A DNA stretch of 35,203 nucleotides from Euryarchaeota archaeon UBA86 (GTDB taxonomy: Archaea; Thermoplasmatota; Poseidoniia; Poseidoniales; Thalassarchaeaceae), in the NCBI GenBank assembly GCA_002503055.1, contig DAQX01000017.1:1-35203 (forward strand), written 5' to 3'. A model generated the notes under the pieces. The model was not told the DNA's origin and made no database searches. It saw only the letters and a list, made by a program, of their open reading frames with translations. Shown here piece after piece: positions 17,744 through 25,687 of the stretch (within the stretch, counting starts at the first letter, position 1; every line of letters starts with the position of its first letter). A program made the position numbers and the translations under genes.

Positions 17744-17748
17744 CACCT
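17744..17748 (-). promoter_or_regulatory. Shine-Dalgarno AGGTG overlapping the upstream stop codon
   Basis: AGGTG on the minus strand sits five bases before the TctA-family ATG at 17738. It overlaps the TAG stop (17749-17747) of the preceding gene, which supports coupled translation of the two genes. Confidence 0.5.
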
Positions 17749-19300
17749 AGGGGCGAATATCAATGCAGAATTGCGCGGAGTTCCCAATTGAGTCCTCAAT
17801 CATCGTCAAACGCCCAACCCAGTCTATTGGTTCACCAATCTGCATCTGCTGGCTGGATTCTGTACCGTCACCGAGCAGACAAACACTCTCTTCACTTCCA
17901 GAGCGTTCAATCCATTGATTACCATCTTCATCCATCAAAGCTTCTCCAGTAATCTGGACCTTCCATCCTATGTTCCATCTCCATGAGTTGTATCCATCAC
18001 CCCAATTCAGGACGATTGGCTCTGGAACTTCTCCAAGAAGCCATGAGCGTGCCTCAAGCACTACTCTACCGTCAGCTACAGACCAAAGCACGGTGGCATT
18101 GAACCGAATCTCTTGGCCGGGTTCAATCCACTCTGAGTGCTCACCAATCAAGTACAGCCTCAACTTGGTGTCTCGGTCGTAGTACCCTTCCCCATCTCCG
18201 ACATATCCTTTGTCGTAGTCAGGTGAAATCGGATCTGTAATCCAGCCCTCAAATTGGTAACTGTTGCCTACATAATCAAATGGATTCTCAGCGACATCCT
18301 CCAGTGCTACGACATCATCTCCGAATTGGCCAGCAGGATACTGAAGAGACTCGGAATATCCTCTATCCAAGCAGACCTCAGCCTTGTCGGTAGACCATGC
18401 CAGCCTTCCCCCCCAGTCACCACTCTGGCCAGTAATGTTGCCATCGATATCTTCTGGAGAGGGTAGAAAGCATAACCTGTCGGTAGGCGAGTCGCCCTCA
18501 ATCCACCAGTCCTCACCATCATTGGCAATAGTGCCGTCAATTACGACTAGCTTTCCTACCTCATAGGTCAGAGTGTATGGCTCCGTCTCCCAGTCCAGAT
18601 AAACTGCCTCTCCCTGAGAGAGAACCTCAATCTCGGTTGCCTGGACAAGTAACCTCCAGCGATATGAACGCTCATCAAACTGTAACCAACCACTGGCTCG
18701 AATATGACTTCCTGCCTCGACCCATTCCATCACACGACCTTCGACTTGCATGTATAGGAGGTGGTCGGCACCCCCGTAGGCCTGATTATCCATCATGTAA
18801 AGAGAATGGTAAGTAACATCAGGAGCAAGTGACTCACTCAACCAACCATCAATCGTGAGGGATTGATTTGCAAATGATTCGGGATCTCTGCCGACTTCAA
18901 CCAATTTGGTCTCCGTGAACTCTATGACCTCGTCTCTTGCAACTATCGCACCGTATCCATTTGATTGTAGCCAGATTCTACCATTCCATTCGGATACTTC
19001 TCCTTCTACAATAATCACAGTTCCAATCGGAGGCACTTCATTGGTCCAGTCCACATTCCAGCGTATCTTAGCAACAGAGTGCCCACCAATCTCTTGGACT
19101 TGCAAATCTATTCTGTCAGCACCCTCGCCATACGGGTCGCGCACATAGCCAGTAAGCACTCCCTCAATCTTCACGGTCTCCCGAGGGTAGTTCCGTATCT
19201 CGTCTATTTCTATCAAATCAGGCTCCCTTATCACGGCATAGAAGTTCATTGCCGAGACAAGCAGAAGCGATGTGAAGAACATCACCCAAAGCTTCGCCAT
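17747..19300 (-). CDS. Membrane-anchored extracellular protein with repeated OB-fold-like domains
   Basis: A 517-residue protein starting MAKLWVMFF, with one N-terminal hydrophobic segment that is a signal peptide or anchor. The rest is a series of four or five beta-rich units of about 80-100 residues. Each opens with a strand of the type (V/L)x(I/F)xGx(L/I/A), as in VKIEGVLTG, LTIDGWLSE, VVIDGTIAN, YQFEGWITD and VQITGEALM, and most have a later G-x-x-I-x-x-x-G strand and W-x-G-R or similar. This pattern resembles OB-fold modules (tRNA_anti/BOF-like), but no specific family is recognised. OB folds bind nucleic acids, sugars or proteins, so the ligand is open. An upstream TTG (19330) is a weaker start. 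It is the first gene of the minus-strand cluster and is divergent from tRNA-Met. Confidence 0.7.
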   Translation of the reverse strand: MAKLWVMFFTSLLLVSAMNFYAVIREPDLIEIDEIRNYPRETVKIEGVLTGYVRDPYGEGADRIDLQVQEIGGHSVAKIRWNVDWTNEVPPIGTVIIVEGEVSEWNGRIWLQSNGYGAIVARDEVIEFTETKLVEVGRDPESFANQSLTIDGWLSESLAPDVTYHSLYMMDNQAYGGADHLLYMQVEGRVMEWVEAGSHIRASGWLQFDERSYRWRLLVQATEIEVLSQGEAVYLDWETEPYTLTYEVGKLVVIDGTIANDGEDWWIEGDSPTDRLCFLPSPEDIDGNITGQSGDWGGRLAWSTDKAEVCLDRGYSESLQYPAGQFGDDVVALEDVAENPFDYVGNSYQFEGWITDPISPDYDKGYVGDGEGYYDRDTKLRLYLIGEHSEWIEPGQEIRFNATVLWSVADGRVVLEARSWLLGEVPEPIVLNWGDGYNSWRWNIGWKVQITGEALMDEDGNQWIERSGSEESVCLLGDGTESSQQMQIGEPIDWVGRLTMIEDSIGNSAQFCIDIRP

Positions 19301-19402
19301 ATACGCACACGGAGGGGTACCGTGCTTCAAGGTTGAGAGAGAAGGTCGAACATCTCCGCGGCGAAGATAAGTTCATTTCGCGATGTGCGTGAGACGAGTT
19401 AG

Positions 19403-19479
19403 GGACCCGTAGCTCAGTTGGTTAGAGCGCTCGGCTCATAACCGAGTGGTCATCGGTTCAAATCCGGTCGGGTCCACCA
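19403..19479 (+). tRNA. tRNA-Met(CAT), elongator (tRNA-Ile2 not excluded)
   Basis: The acceptor stem pairs 19403-19409 with 19469-19475, with discriminator A19476 and encoded CCA at 19477-19479. The anticodon stem CTCGG/CCGAG encloses CTCATAA, giving anticodon CAT at 19437-19439. The stem lacks the three G-C pairs (GGG/CCC) of initiator tRNAs, so this is an elongator Met or a CAT-reading Ile2 with modified C34; sequence alone does not settle which. There is no intron. Confidence 0.95.
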
Positions 19480-19563
19480 GCCTATTTCCCCAATCATCTA
19501 ATCGGCTTCTAGTGGCCCAGTTCGTGCGAAGCCTCAAATACGGTCTCAGGGGGCCTCGATGTG

Positions 19564-20499
19564 ATGACAAAAGCGCGCTCGGTCCGTCCAGCCATCATGA
19601 TTCTGGCTGTTTATTTCCTAAGTACTTGGGCAGGCGCAGCTGCTGTTCAGGCCCAAGGGCCTGTGCCAGACATTACAATTAGTTGTCAGCAACCCCAGCC
19701 GATTGATGTTTATCCAGGTGCCACTCGAACCACAATCATCGACTGCACATTAGACAACCCAACTGTCCACCAGGTTAAGGTCAATGTCCAGATTCAGTCT
19801 GGCTCATTAGCGGCTGCAGGCCCTGCCTCCATGACGGTCGGCTCGCAGTCCGATGTTTCCTTCCAAGTAGTTGCCAGAGCTGACCTAAGAATGCCAGAAG
19901 GTTCGCAGATTATTTCAATTACAGCCGAGGTTGTTCAAGCCAATGGAGTAACCTATGTCGGCACTCCGACTACATACAAGGTTCTTGCAGTTATTAGACA
20001 GTTCAGCCGCCTAAGAGTCGCCTCTGAGGTCGCATTCTTGCAACTGAGGCCAAAGGTCGACTATATGCTGACCTTCGATGTATACAACGACGGCAATGCG
20101 ATGGATAGGTTCAATGTCGGAGTAGAGAACTACGGCGACCTGAACGATGAAGGATTCCAACTCAGTATCCCTCTAGTTTCGGTGGAGATTGAGTCCATGG
20201 CTCCCGCAGAGAAGATCTATGTTCAGATGAGAACACCAAAGAATCAGGGCTGGACTGACAAATACTTCTCTTTGATGTTCAAGGCTACATCTGAATATTC
20301 AGTCAGAACCGAAGGTATTCCGAATTATCAGATACAGACTATGACGATATACATCAGAGGAGTCTATCTGCCTGGATTCGAACTACTCGGTACGATGATG
20401 ATTACTACTCTCGCTGCTGCTGCCATTGCAGGTAGATACCGCGATGATGAGGATGACGATTCCGGCGAAATTAGAGAACTCGACGCGCGTCTTTTCTGA
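19564..20499 (+). CDS. Secreted or membrane-anchored beta-sandwich protein with PGF-like C-terminal segment
   Basis: A 311-residue protein of unknown function. A signal peptide (MILAVYFLSTWAGAAAVQA) is followed by about 240 residues of beta-rich sequence. This contains two CARDB/alpha-galactosidase-NEW3-like stretches, one around VKVNVQIQSGSL and one around MLTFDVYNDGNAMDRFNVGV. Near the end, LPGFELLG leads into a hydrophobic segment and an Arg, the PGF-CTERM layout, but an acidic tail of about 20 residues follows. It may therefore simply span the membrane rather than be sortase-processed. The start is GTG-ATG: ATG 19564 is chosen and GTG 19561 is equally possible. No close neighbour suggests a role. 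Confidence 0.78.
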   Translation: MTKARSVRPAIMILAVYFLSTWAGAAAVQAQGPVPDITISCQQPQPIDVYPGATRTTIIDCTLDNPTVHQVKVNVQIQSGSLAAAGPASMTVGSQSDVSFQVVARADLRMPEGSQIISITAEVVQANGVTYVGTPTTYKVLAVIRQFSRLRVASEVAFLQLRPKVDYMLTFDVYNDGNAMDRFNVGVENYGDLNDEGFQLSIPLVSVEIESMAPAEKIYVQMRTPKNQGWTDKYFSLMFKATSEYSVRTEGIPNYQIQTMTIYIRGVYLPGFELLGTMMITTLAAAAIAGRYRDDEDDDSGEIRELDARLF

Positions 20500-20561
20500 C
20501 TTCACTCCGTCGTTCGTATTAGTCAACGGGTTGATAACCGACATCTGTGACGTGCGCATGC

Positions 20562-20566
20562 AGGAG
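20562..20566 (+). promoter_or_regulatory. Shine-Dalgarno AGGAG deciding the GTG start at 20575
   Basis: AGGAG lies eight bases before the GTG at 20575. The other in-frame GTG (20566) overlaps this site and could not use it, so the downstream start is preferred. Confidence 0.5.
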
Positions 20567-20574
20567 TGAGTTGT

Positions 20575-21795
20575 GTGAGTGACGGCGGTCTACTTCAGAA
20601 GGCAATAGAACAACAATCAGCCGGATCAGAAGAAACTGTATTGGTAGCAGATGTTGGTTCTTCGGATTCCAAGGGTTTCTTTTCCGGGCCAATCGGGATT
20701 GGAGCAGGTTTGGCAGCTCTGGCGCTTGTCACATCATTCATTGTCTCCAGACCTAGCATACAGAGCGATTACGCATTCCTAGGACTTGTACCAATCCTAA
20801 TCTTTGGAATCTCATTTTACCTTATCTGGAATGCAGTTGGTAAGAAGCAGACAGCGGCAATTGCTGTAGCCTATCTCTTACTAGCAGCATCCCCCTATCT
20901 TGTAATGAGCCTATCTTCTGGAGAGATTACAGTTACCGACTCTGAGCTTTCAGATGACTCATCAACCATCACTATGACAATCAGAGAATCTGGAGCAATA
21001 ATGGGATCATCGGTCGATTCTGCAGATGTTTCTATCACCTATGATGGAACTGAGATATACTCCGAATCTATGGCCTTCTCGATAAACAGAGAGGATGGTT
21101 TCGGCAAGTATGGAGAGATCACACTCACTGTAGCAGAATGGTATCAAGGAAATGCAGCCGACAACGCGGAGTATGTGGTGACTGTGGATGTTGGCGAGTC
21201 ATCTGATTCGATGTTGCTACAGTCTCGACATCTACAGAGAACCGTTGAAGATGTCAAGGGAGAAACTTCTGGTGCAATGGGATATAATAATGACTGTGAG
21301 AGTTCAAAGGATTCTTGTATCATCGGGGTTGCTCTGAAGTCATGGTCGGGGCTTGACGCATTAGGAGATAATCCACCAGGACCAATGCCATATGCGGACT
21401 ACACAGTTCAGGCCAAAATGTATTATGGATCTAGCGTTGTTATATCGTATCCTCTGGTCACTGTTGTCAATGGAGTTGCCGAGTGGGATTCAGGAAATGG
21501 AGAGTTTGGCGGCGGCAGTGCTCTAGTCGCAGAGGACGGCTCAGAACTCCCTCTGCCTGGGTCGGTTGAGTCGTTTGAACTGAACACCAAGTATGTTCCA
21601 ATCGATGATTGGGCCGTTAGTGACTACGGGTGCTACCACTTTACTGTAGAAACAACACAAAATTCCCCTTGGTCAGATGGATCAACCATTACTCATACCT
21701 CGTACTATGAATTCACAGAAGAAGGAGACGGCGGAACAGGAGATGACCCCGGCGAGCCAACCAGCGAATCATGGACTAAGGTTTCGAGTTGCTAA
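20575..21795 (+). CDS. Membrane protein of unknown function: three N-terminal helices and a beta-rich ectodomain
   Basis: A 406-residue protein that I do not recognise. A short hydrophilic N-terminus is followed by three membrane segments: around GPIGIGAGLAALALVTSFIV, FLGLVPILIFGISFYLIW and AIAVAYLLLAASPYLVMSL. About 280 residues of beta-rich, Ser/Thr/Asp-rich sequence follow, containing several Cys pairs (for example CESSKDSC) that could form extracellular disulfides, and a Gly/Glu/Pro-rich end finishing in Cys. The start is the GTG at 20575 because of its Shine-Dalgarno spacing. The gene ends one base before the convergent next gene. Role is unknown; a sensory or structural surface protein is possible. 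Confidence 0.75.
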   Translation: MSDGGLLQKAIEQQSAGSEETVLVADVGSSDSKGFFSGPIGIGAGLAALALVTSFIVSRPSIQSDYAFLGLVPILIFGISFYLIWNAVGKKQTAAIAVAYLLLAASPYLVMSLSSGEITVTDSELSDDSSTITMTIRESGAIMGSSVDSADVSITYDGTEIYSESMAFSINREDGFGKYGEITLTVAEWYQGNAADNAEYVVTVDVGESSDSMLLQSRHLQRTVEDVKGETSGAMGYNNDCESSKDSCIIGVALKSWSGLDALGDNPPGPMPYADYTVQAKMYYGSSVVISYPLVTVVNGVAEWDSGNGEFGGGSALVAEDGSELPLPGSVESFELNTKYVPIDDWAVSDYGCYHFTVETTQNSPWSDGSTITHTSYYEFTEEGDGGTGDDPGEPTSESWTKVSSC

Positions 21796-21796
21796 T

Positions 21797-23491
21797 TTAG
21801 TACTCGTCCTCTGAATAATCTGAGTCATCATCATCTTCCACGATAGCATCTGAAGCCCGTCTGAGCATGGTGAATCCAGCAATTGCCATAGCTACGATGA
21901 TTGCAGCTAGAAGCGATACGACATCTATCGAATCATCTTCTGCAGGTTCGGACCAAGTCGCTGTTTCGGTCGTCATACTGCCTCCTCCAAACGCATCATC
22001 ACTGACTAATTGAGTTGGAGTCAATATCCTACAAGTTAGAGAGGCGTCACCAGTCTGAGAATGCCTCCAGCCGAACGAAACCTCAACAGATTCTCCCGGG
22101 CCAATTCTCGCTTGCCTATAGCCTCCAATATCGGCTTCCATCCCTGTCTCTGAAACTTCACAAGTGAAGTACAGAAGCGCCTCCGCACTCCCTCTGTTTG
22201 CTAATCCGGCTACTACGGGCATCTCCTGTCCCCGAGTTTTCGTCAATGTCTCTTCAGTGATGCTAAGAGACTCCCATTCAACATAAGGCGTACCCGAGTC
22301 GAGTACAATTGAATCTGACCAGTCCAGATTCACTACTCCTCCTCCATAGTTTCCTATTCCGGATGTAGTAGGATTCCAACCCGTTTCATAGGTGATGATT
22401 TCTATGGTTGCAGATTCGGTCCAGATTGTTCCATCTGCATAACCAATCTCGACCACTCTCTCTACTCCTGCATTGACATAGGCAGTACCATTCTCATCGC
22501 TAAATATCTCTTGAGTAGCCTCTTGAGGGCCAACTCCGGATAGTCTGAGAACAACATACTTTGCATCTAGATGTAAAGTCTGACCTGCAACTCTTCTTTC
22601 CCATTTGTCAATCAATCCTCCTGATCCCACAACGCCTTCGCCCCAGAATATCTCGGAGTAAGGTCCAGCTTGAATATCGTGATCATCTAGGCTGGACGCG
22701 AATGATGTAGATCCTAGGAGATCTATTCTACCCGATTCGCCAACCATAATCGGCCCAACCCTATCGAATTCAGTATTGTCTGCACTTAGAGTTCCCTCAA
22801 CGAACACTTGCCCCCCTATTACTGAAGAGAATGAGGATTGCATTTCTCCTTCCACATGTATTCCAAATTCTAGGGTTCCAGCACTCTTCATATTGACAGT
22901 ATCTAATTCAGATCCGGCCATTGTAGTCTGACCTCCAGTTTGTGTGGTGATAGTGATTGAGCCCACAGTGACGGGACTGGAGCCGTAACCAGTAAGCCCG
23001 ACCCAGACATCTCCTGCATCATTATCGAAACTGAATGTATGAGAACTGCCATTGAGATTGAAAATCTCACTTCCAATATGGGCTGCATCAGAGTAGTAGG
23101 TATCCCCCTCTATCGGGATCATTTCTACTTCAAATGGGCCCGAAATTCCATCCCCTGGAATCTTGAACTTTGACATATTTACTTCATCCCAGTAGCCCAT
23201 ACTGGCTATGGCAGAAGGTGGAGTCTGTGACTTCACAGTAGATTGAGCAATCGTCAGTTGACCGCCCTCATCAACATGAATACTAGATCCATCAATCATC
23301 TTGATGTTTGCATTCTCTATAGTCAAGTGTCCGCCATCTAATATTCTGACTACTCCTTCTACAGAATCTTCTCCCGACCAAGTCATATCGGTACTAATTA
23401 CAGTCTCAGAATCCTCTGCGGATACTAGTCCAGAGACAAGAATGACTGAGGTAATCATCAGAACGGATTGTAGTAGTGCGGCTGTTCTCAT
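21797..23491 (-). CDS. Type-I surface protein, beta-helix-like, with acidic cytoplasmic tail
   Basis: A 564-residue protein of unknown function. An N-terminal signal peptide (MRTAALLQS...SGLVSA) precedes a region rich in short repeated strands: VVRILDGGHLTIENANIKM, SIHVDEGGQLTIAQSTV, and later GQVFVEGTLSADNTEF and GRIDLLGSTSF. These look like turns of a right-handed beta-helix. The following part has a CARDB-like domain with PVVAGLANRGSAEALLYF. A membrane helix (VVSLLAAIIVAMAIAGFTML), RR and an Asp/Glu-rich tail (DDDDSDYSEDEY) close it. It is divergent from carS, with only 23 bases between the two starts. A TATTCA on the minus strand at 23521-23516 is 30 bases before the ATG and could serve a leaderless transcript. 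Confidence 0.78.
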   Translation of the reverse strand: MRTAALLQSVLMITSVILVSGLVSAEDSETVISTDMTWSGEDSVEGVVRILDGGHLTIENANIKMIDGSSIHVDEGGQLTIAQSTVKSQTPPSAIASMGYWDEVNMSKFKIPGDGISGPFEVEMIPIEGDTYYSDAAHIGSEIFNLNGSSHTFSFDNDAGDVWVGLTGYGSSPVTVGSITITTQTGGQTTMAGSELDTVNMKSAGTLEFGIHVEGEMQSSFSSVIGGQVFVEGTLSADNTEFDRVGPIMVGESGRIDLLGSTSFASSLDDHDIQAGPYSEIFWGEGVVGSGGLIDKWERRVAGQTLHLDAKYVVLRLSGVGPQEATQEIFSDENGTAYVNAGVERVVEIGYADGTIWTESATIEIITYETGWNPTTSGIGNYGGGVVNLDWSDSIVLDSGTPYVEWESLSITEETLTKTRGQEMPVVAGLANRGSAEALLYFTCEVSETGMEADIGGYRQARIGPGESVEVSFGWRHSQTGDASLTCRILTPTQLVSDDAFGGGSMTTETATWSEPAEDDSIDVVSLLAAIIVAMAIAGFTMLRRASDAIVEDDDDSDYSEDEY

Positions 23492-23514
23492 GGCCTGTAT
23501 TCAATGAGAGTGCC

Positions 23515-24258
23515 ATGAATAGTTTTGCCCACCATTCTTCGGATAGAGTTCATTCGCTGTCTTTGTCTCGCAGGCCCGTGAGCGCATCTGCCTTATTCCC
23601 GGCACCCGACTCCGCTGAGTTCGCTTTGAACATCATCACGGTCCTGATGATGTACGGTCCATTCTATCTAGCAAATACCGGAGCGATGCTGTTTGGTAAG
23701 TGGATTCCAGATAGGTTTGGCTTCTCAAGTGTGGTAATTGACGGAGGAAGAAACTGGAAAGATGGTTACAGAATTCTAGGTGATGGAAAGACTTGGAATG
23801 GCATGTTCGGCGGCGCCATATTTTCTGGACTTCTCACAATGTTGGCCCATTATGCATGGAATTCAGACTATCCTCCAGATGCAAGACCGTTTGTCGACCC
23901 TACATTGTTCAGCGATTCATCTGATTGGTTCTGGCTCGGAGGAGAGTGGGGTGCCGCCTTTGTGATGGGATTTACACTAGGTATCGCTTGTATGCTGGGC
24001 GACTCGGCTGGTTCATTTGTCAAGCGACGCCGTGGCCTGAAAAGAGAGGGCGAGGAAAGCTCGAAAGCCCCTCTTCTTGACACGGTTCCATTCGCTGTTT
24101 CGATCTTCTTCTTCTCCTTCTTGCTCTTTGACGGGCAAGTAATCATGCATGAGCAATTACATGACGAAATTATCGCTTTACTCATCTTGACCCCCATTAT
24201 TCACCGTCTATTCAATGTAATAGGATTTAGATTAGGTCTGAAGTCAGTGCCATACTAG
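23515..24258 (+). CDS. carS: CDP-archaeol synthase
   Basis: This membrane enzyme transfers CMP from CTP to 2,3-di-O-geranylgeranylglyceryl phosphate, giving CDP-archaeol, the activated precursor of archaeal phospholipids. The family motifs are clear: YLANTGAMLFG (about 51-61), then VIDGGRNWKDGYRILGDGKT with W-N-G (about 74-96), and GDSAGSFVKRRRG with LLDTVPF further on. About five hydrophobic segments are present. The ATG at 23515 is used. An upstream GTG (23476) would run into the divergent gene and adds no family sequence. The N-terminal 35 residues before the first helix are longer than expected, and the true start could be later at a non-ATG codon. It is followed after 31 bases by purD. 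Confidence 0.93.
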   Translation: MNSFAHHSSDRVHSLSLSRRPVSASALFPAPDSAEFALNIITVLMMYGPFYLANTGAMLFGKWIPDRFGFSSVVIDGGRNWKDGYRILGDGKTWNGMFGGAIFSGLLTMLAHYAWNSDYPPDARPFVDPTLFSDSSDWFWLGGEWGAAFVMGFTLGIACMLGDSAGSFVKRRRGLKREGEESSKAPLLDTVPFAVSIFFFSFLLFDGQVIMHEQLHDEIIALLILTPIIHRLFNVIGFRLGLKSVPY

Positions 24259-24289
24259 GAGCACTCACTTCGGAATCCATTATCTTCCG

Positions 24290-25576
24290 ATGGCTTCACG
24301 CATACGCATGGCTCCTCTGACAGTCTTGGTTGTAGGCGGAGGCGGAAGAGAACACGCTCTTTGCATAGGACTTGCAAACAGCCCATCTGTGGCGGCTGTA
24401 CACTGCTCTCCTGGGAATGCCGGGACCTCGATGATTGCAACAAATCATAATGTCTCCGTAGACGATATCGAAGGCATTGTTTCTCTAGCACTTGAGTTAG
24501 ATTCTGACTTGGTTGTTGTGGGTCCAGAGGCACCACTCGTAAACGGTCTCGCAGACTCTCTGAGGTATGGTGGAATAACCTGCTTTGGACCTCATTCAGA
24601 TGGGGCTCGTTTGGAGGCCTCTAAACTACATGCTAAGGAGATAATGAAATCCCTAGGAGTCCCTACTGGTGGCCACATAGTAGTAGATGAGAAATCATTG
24701 ATTCCCAATGCTCTGGACAAGTTTGAGGCCCCCTGGGTAATCAAGCGAGATGTGCTCGCTGCAGGAAAAGGAGTCACAGTTACCTCAGATAGGAAGGTTG
24801 CAGAAGAAGCCCTCCTAGAAGGAATAGAATTGGACGACTTCGTTCTTCTTGAAGAGCACTTGTCGGGCGAAGAAGCTTCGGTACTGGTTTTAATGGATGA
24901 ATCGGGCTACATTTGCCTACCTGCAAGTCAGGATCACAAGAGGGTCGGAGAGGGAGATACCGGTCCGAATACTGGAGGCATGGGTGCCTATGCTCCTGCT
25001 CCGGTGGTATCTGAGTCCGTAATGCACAGAGTAACTCGAGAAATTATTGAACCAATGCACCATCACCTAAGGAACCAAGAAACTCCCTATCGGGGTTGTC
25101 TGTATGTCGGTTTAATGATCGACCAAGAAGGGACCCCGGGGGTAATTGAATTCAATGTACGATTTGGCGACCCCGAGACTCAAGTTACAATTCCTCTGAT
25201 TTCAAGCGATGTGGGGCAACTTTTGCTTGCCTGTGCGGAAGGAAGAATCTCCGAAGAAGAATATGAGTTCCACGACTTATGTGCTGCTACTGTGGTACTC
25301 GCTTCAGAGGGTTATCCGACAAGTTCATCGACGAAGAGAATAATCTTGGGTAGCGAAGTAAAAATCGAGGAGGGAATGACCTCGGCATTTGTTCACTATG
25401 CCGGAACTATTCTGGGAAGAGATGGACAACTAATTTCCTCAGGAGGCAGAGTCCTATCGGCTACAGGACTAGCGCCCTCTCTCGGCGATGCGGTGGCCGC
25501 CTCATACGAATTGATTGAGTGTATCCAACTCGATGGCTCCCATTACCGTTCAGACATCGCTTATCGGGCTCTTTAG
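24290..25576 (+). CDS. purD: Phosphoribosylamine-glycine ligase (GAR synthetase)
   Basis: This ATP-grasp enzyme joins glycine to 5-phosphoribosylamine in the second step of purine synthesis. Diagnostic segments are VLVVGGGGREHAL at the N-terminus, PGNAGT, VVGPEAPLVNGLAD, WVIKRDVLAAGKGV for ATP binding, GPNTGGMGAYAPAP, and the signature RFGDPETQ at 291-298. At 428 residues it is a normal single-domain bacterial/archaeal PurD, not fused to PurM or PurN. ATG 24290 is used, and ATG 24308 (MAPLTVLVVGGG) is an equally sensible start closer to the conserved beta strand. It shares a strand with carS upstream. Confidence 0.96.
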   Translation: MASRIRMAPLTVLVVGGGGREHALCIGLANSPSVAAVHCSPGNAGTSMIATNHNVSVDDIEGIVSLALELDSDLVVVGPEAPLVNGLADSLRYGGITCFGPHSDGARLEASKLHAKEIMKSLGVPTGGHIVVDEKSLIPNALDKFEAPWVIKRDVLAAGKGVTVTSDRKVAEEALLEGIELDDFVLLEEHLSGEEASVLVLMDESGYICLPASQDHKRVGEGDTGPNTGGMGAYAPAPVVSESVMHRVTREIIEPMHHHLRNQETPYRGCLYVGLMIDQEGTPGVIEFNVRFGDPETQVTIPLISSDVGQLLLACAEGRISEEEYEFHDLCAATVVLASEGYPTSSSTKRIILGSEVKIEEGMTSAFVHYAGTILGRDGQLISSGGRVLSATGLAPSLGDAVAASYELIECIQLDGSHYRSDIAYRAL

Positions 25577-25613
25577 CGGATTTAGATGCCGATTATTGGT
25601 AATCCGATTTTCC

Positions 25614-25632
25614 AACCATTCTACGAATGGTT
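25614..25632. promoter_or_regulatory. Perfect 7-bp inverted repeat overlapping the promoter of the AglB-like gene
   Basis: AACCATT (25614-25620), a five-base spacer and AATGGTT (25626-25632) form a perfect inverted repeat in the 111-base gap after purD. The right arm runs into a TATA-like TTATAAC at 25631-25637. It could be an operator covering the factor-B/TATA region or a weak hairpin downstream of purD. Confidence 0.5.
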
Positions 25633-25637
25633 ATAAC
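25631..25637 (+). promoter_or_regulatory. TATA-like box upstream of the AglB-like gene
   Basis: TTATAAC lies about 57 bases before the chosen ATG. With the usual 25-base spacing, transcription would begin near 25658 and leave a leader of about 30 bases that contains GGTGAT at 25680-25685 as Shine-Dalgarno. Confidence 0.4.
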
Positions 25638-25687
25638 AGCCAGTCAAATCGGCGCGACGCTGGCCTTTGGGCTGAACACGGTGATTG

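Noticed and set aside
19403..19479. Initiator tRNA-Met
   Set aside because: The anticodon stem is CTCGG/CCGAG and lacks the three consecutive G-C pairs of initiators; the first acceptor pair is G-C.
23476..23514. Upstream GTG start adding 13 residues to CarS
   Set aside because: It would overlap the start of the divergent gene and adds no family-like sequence.
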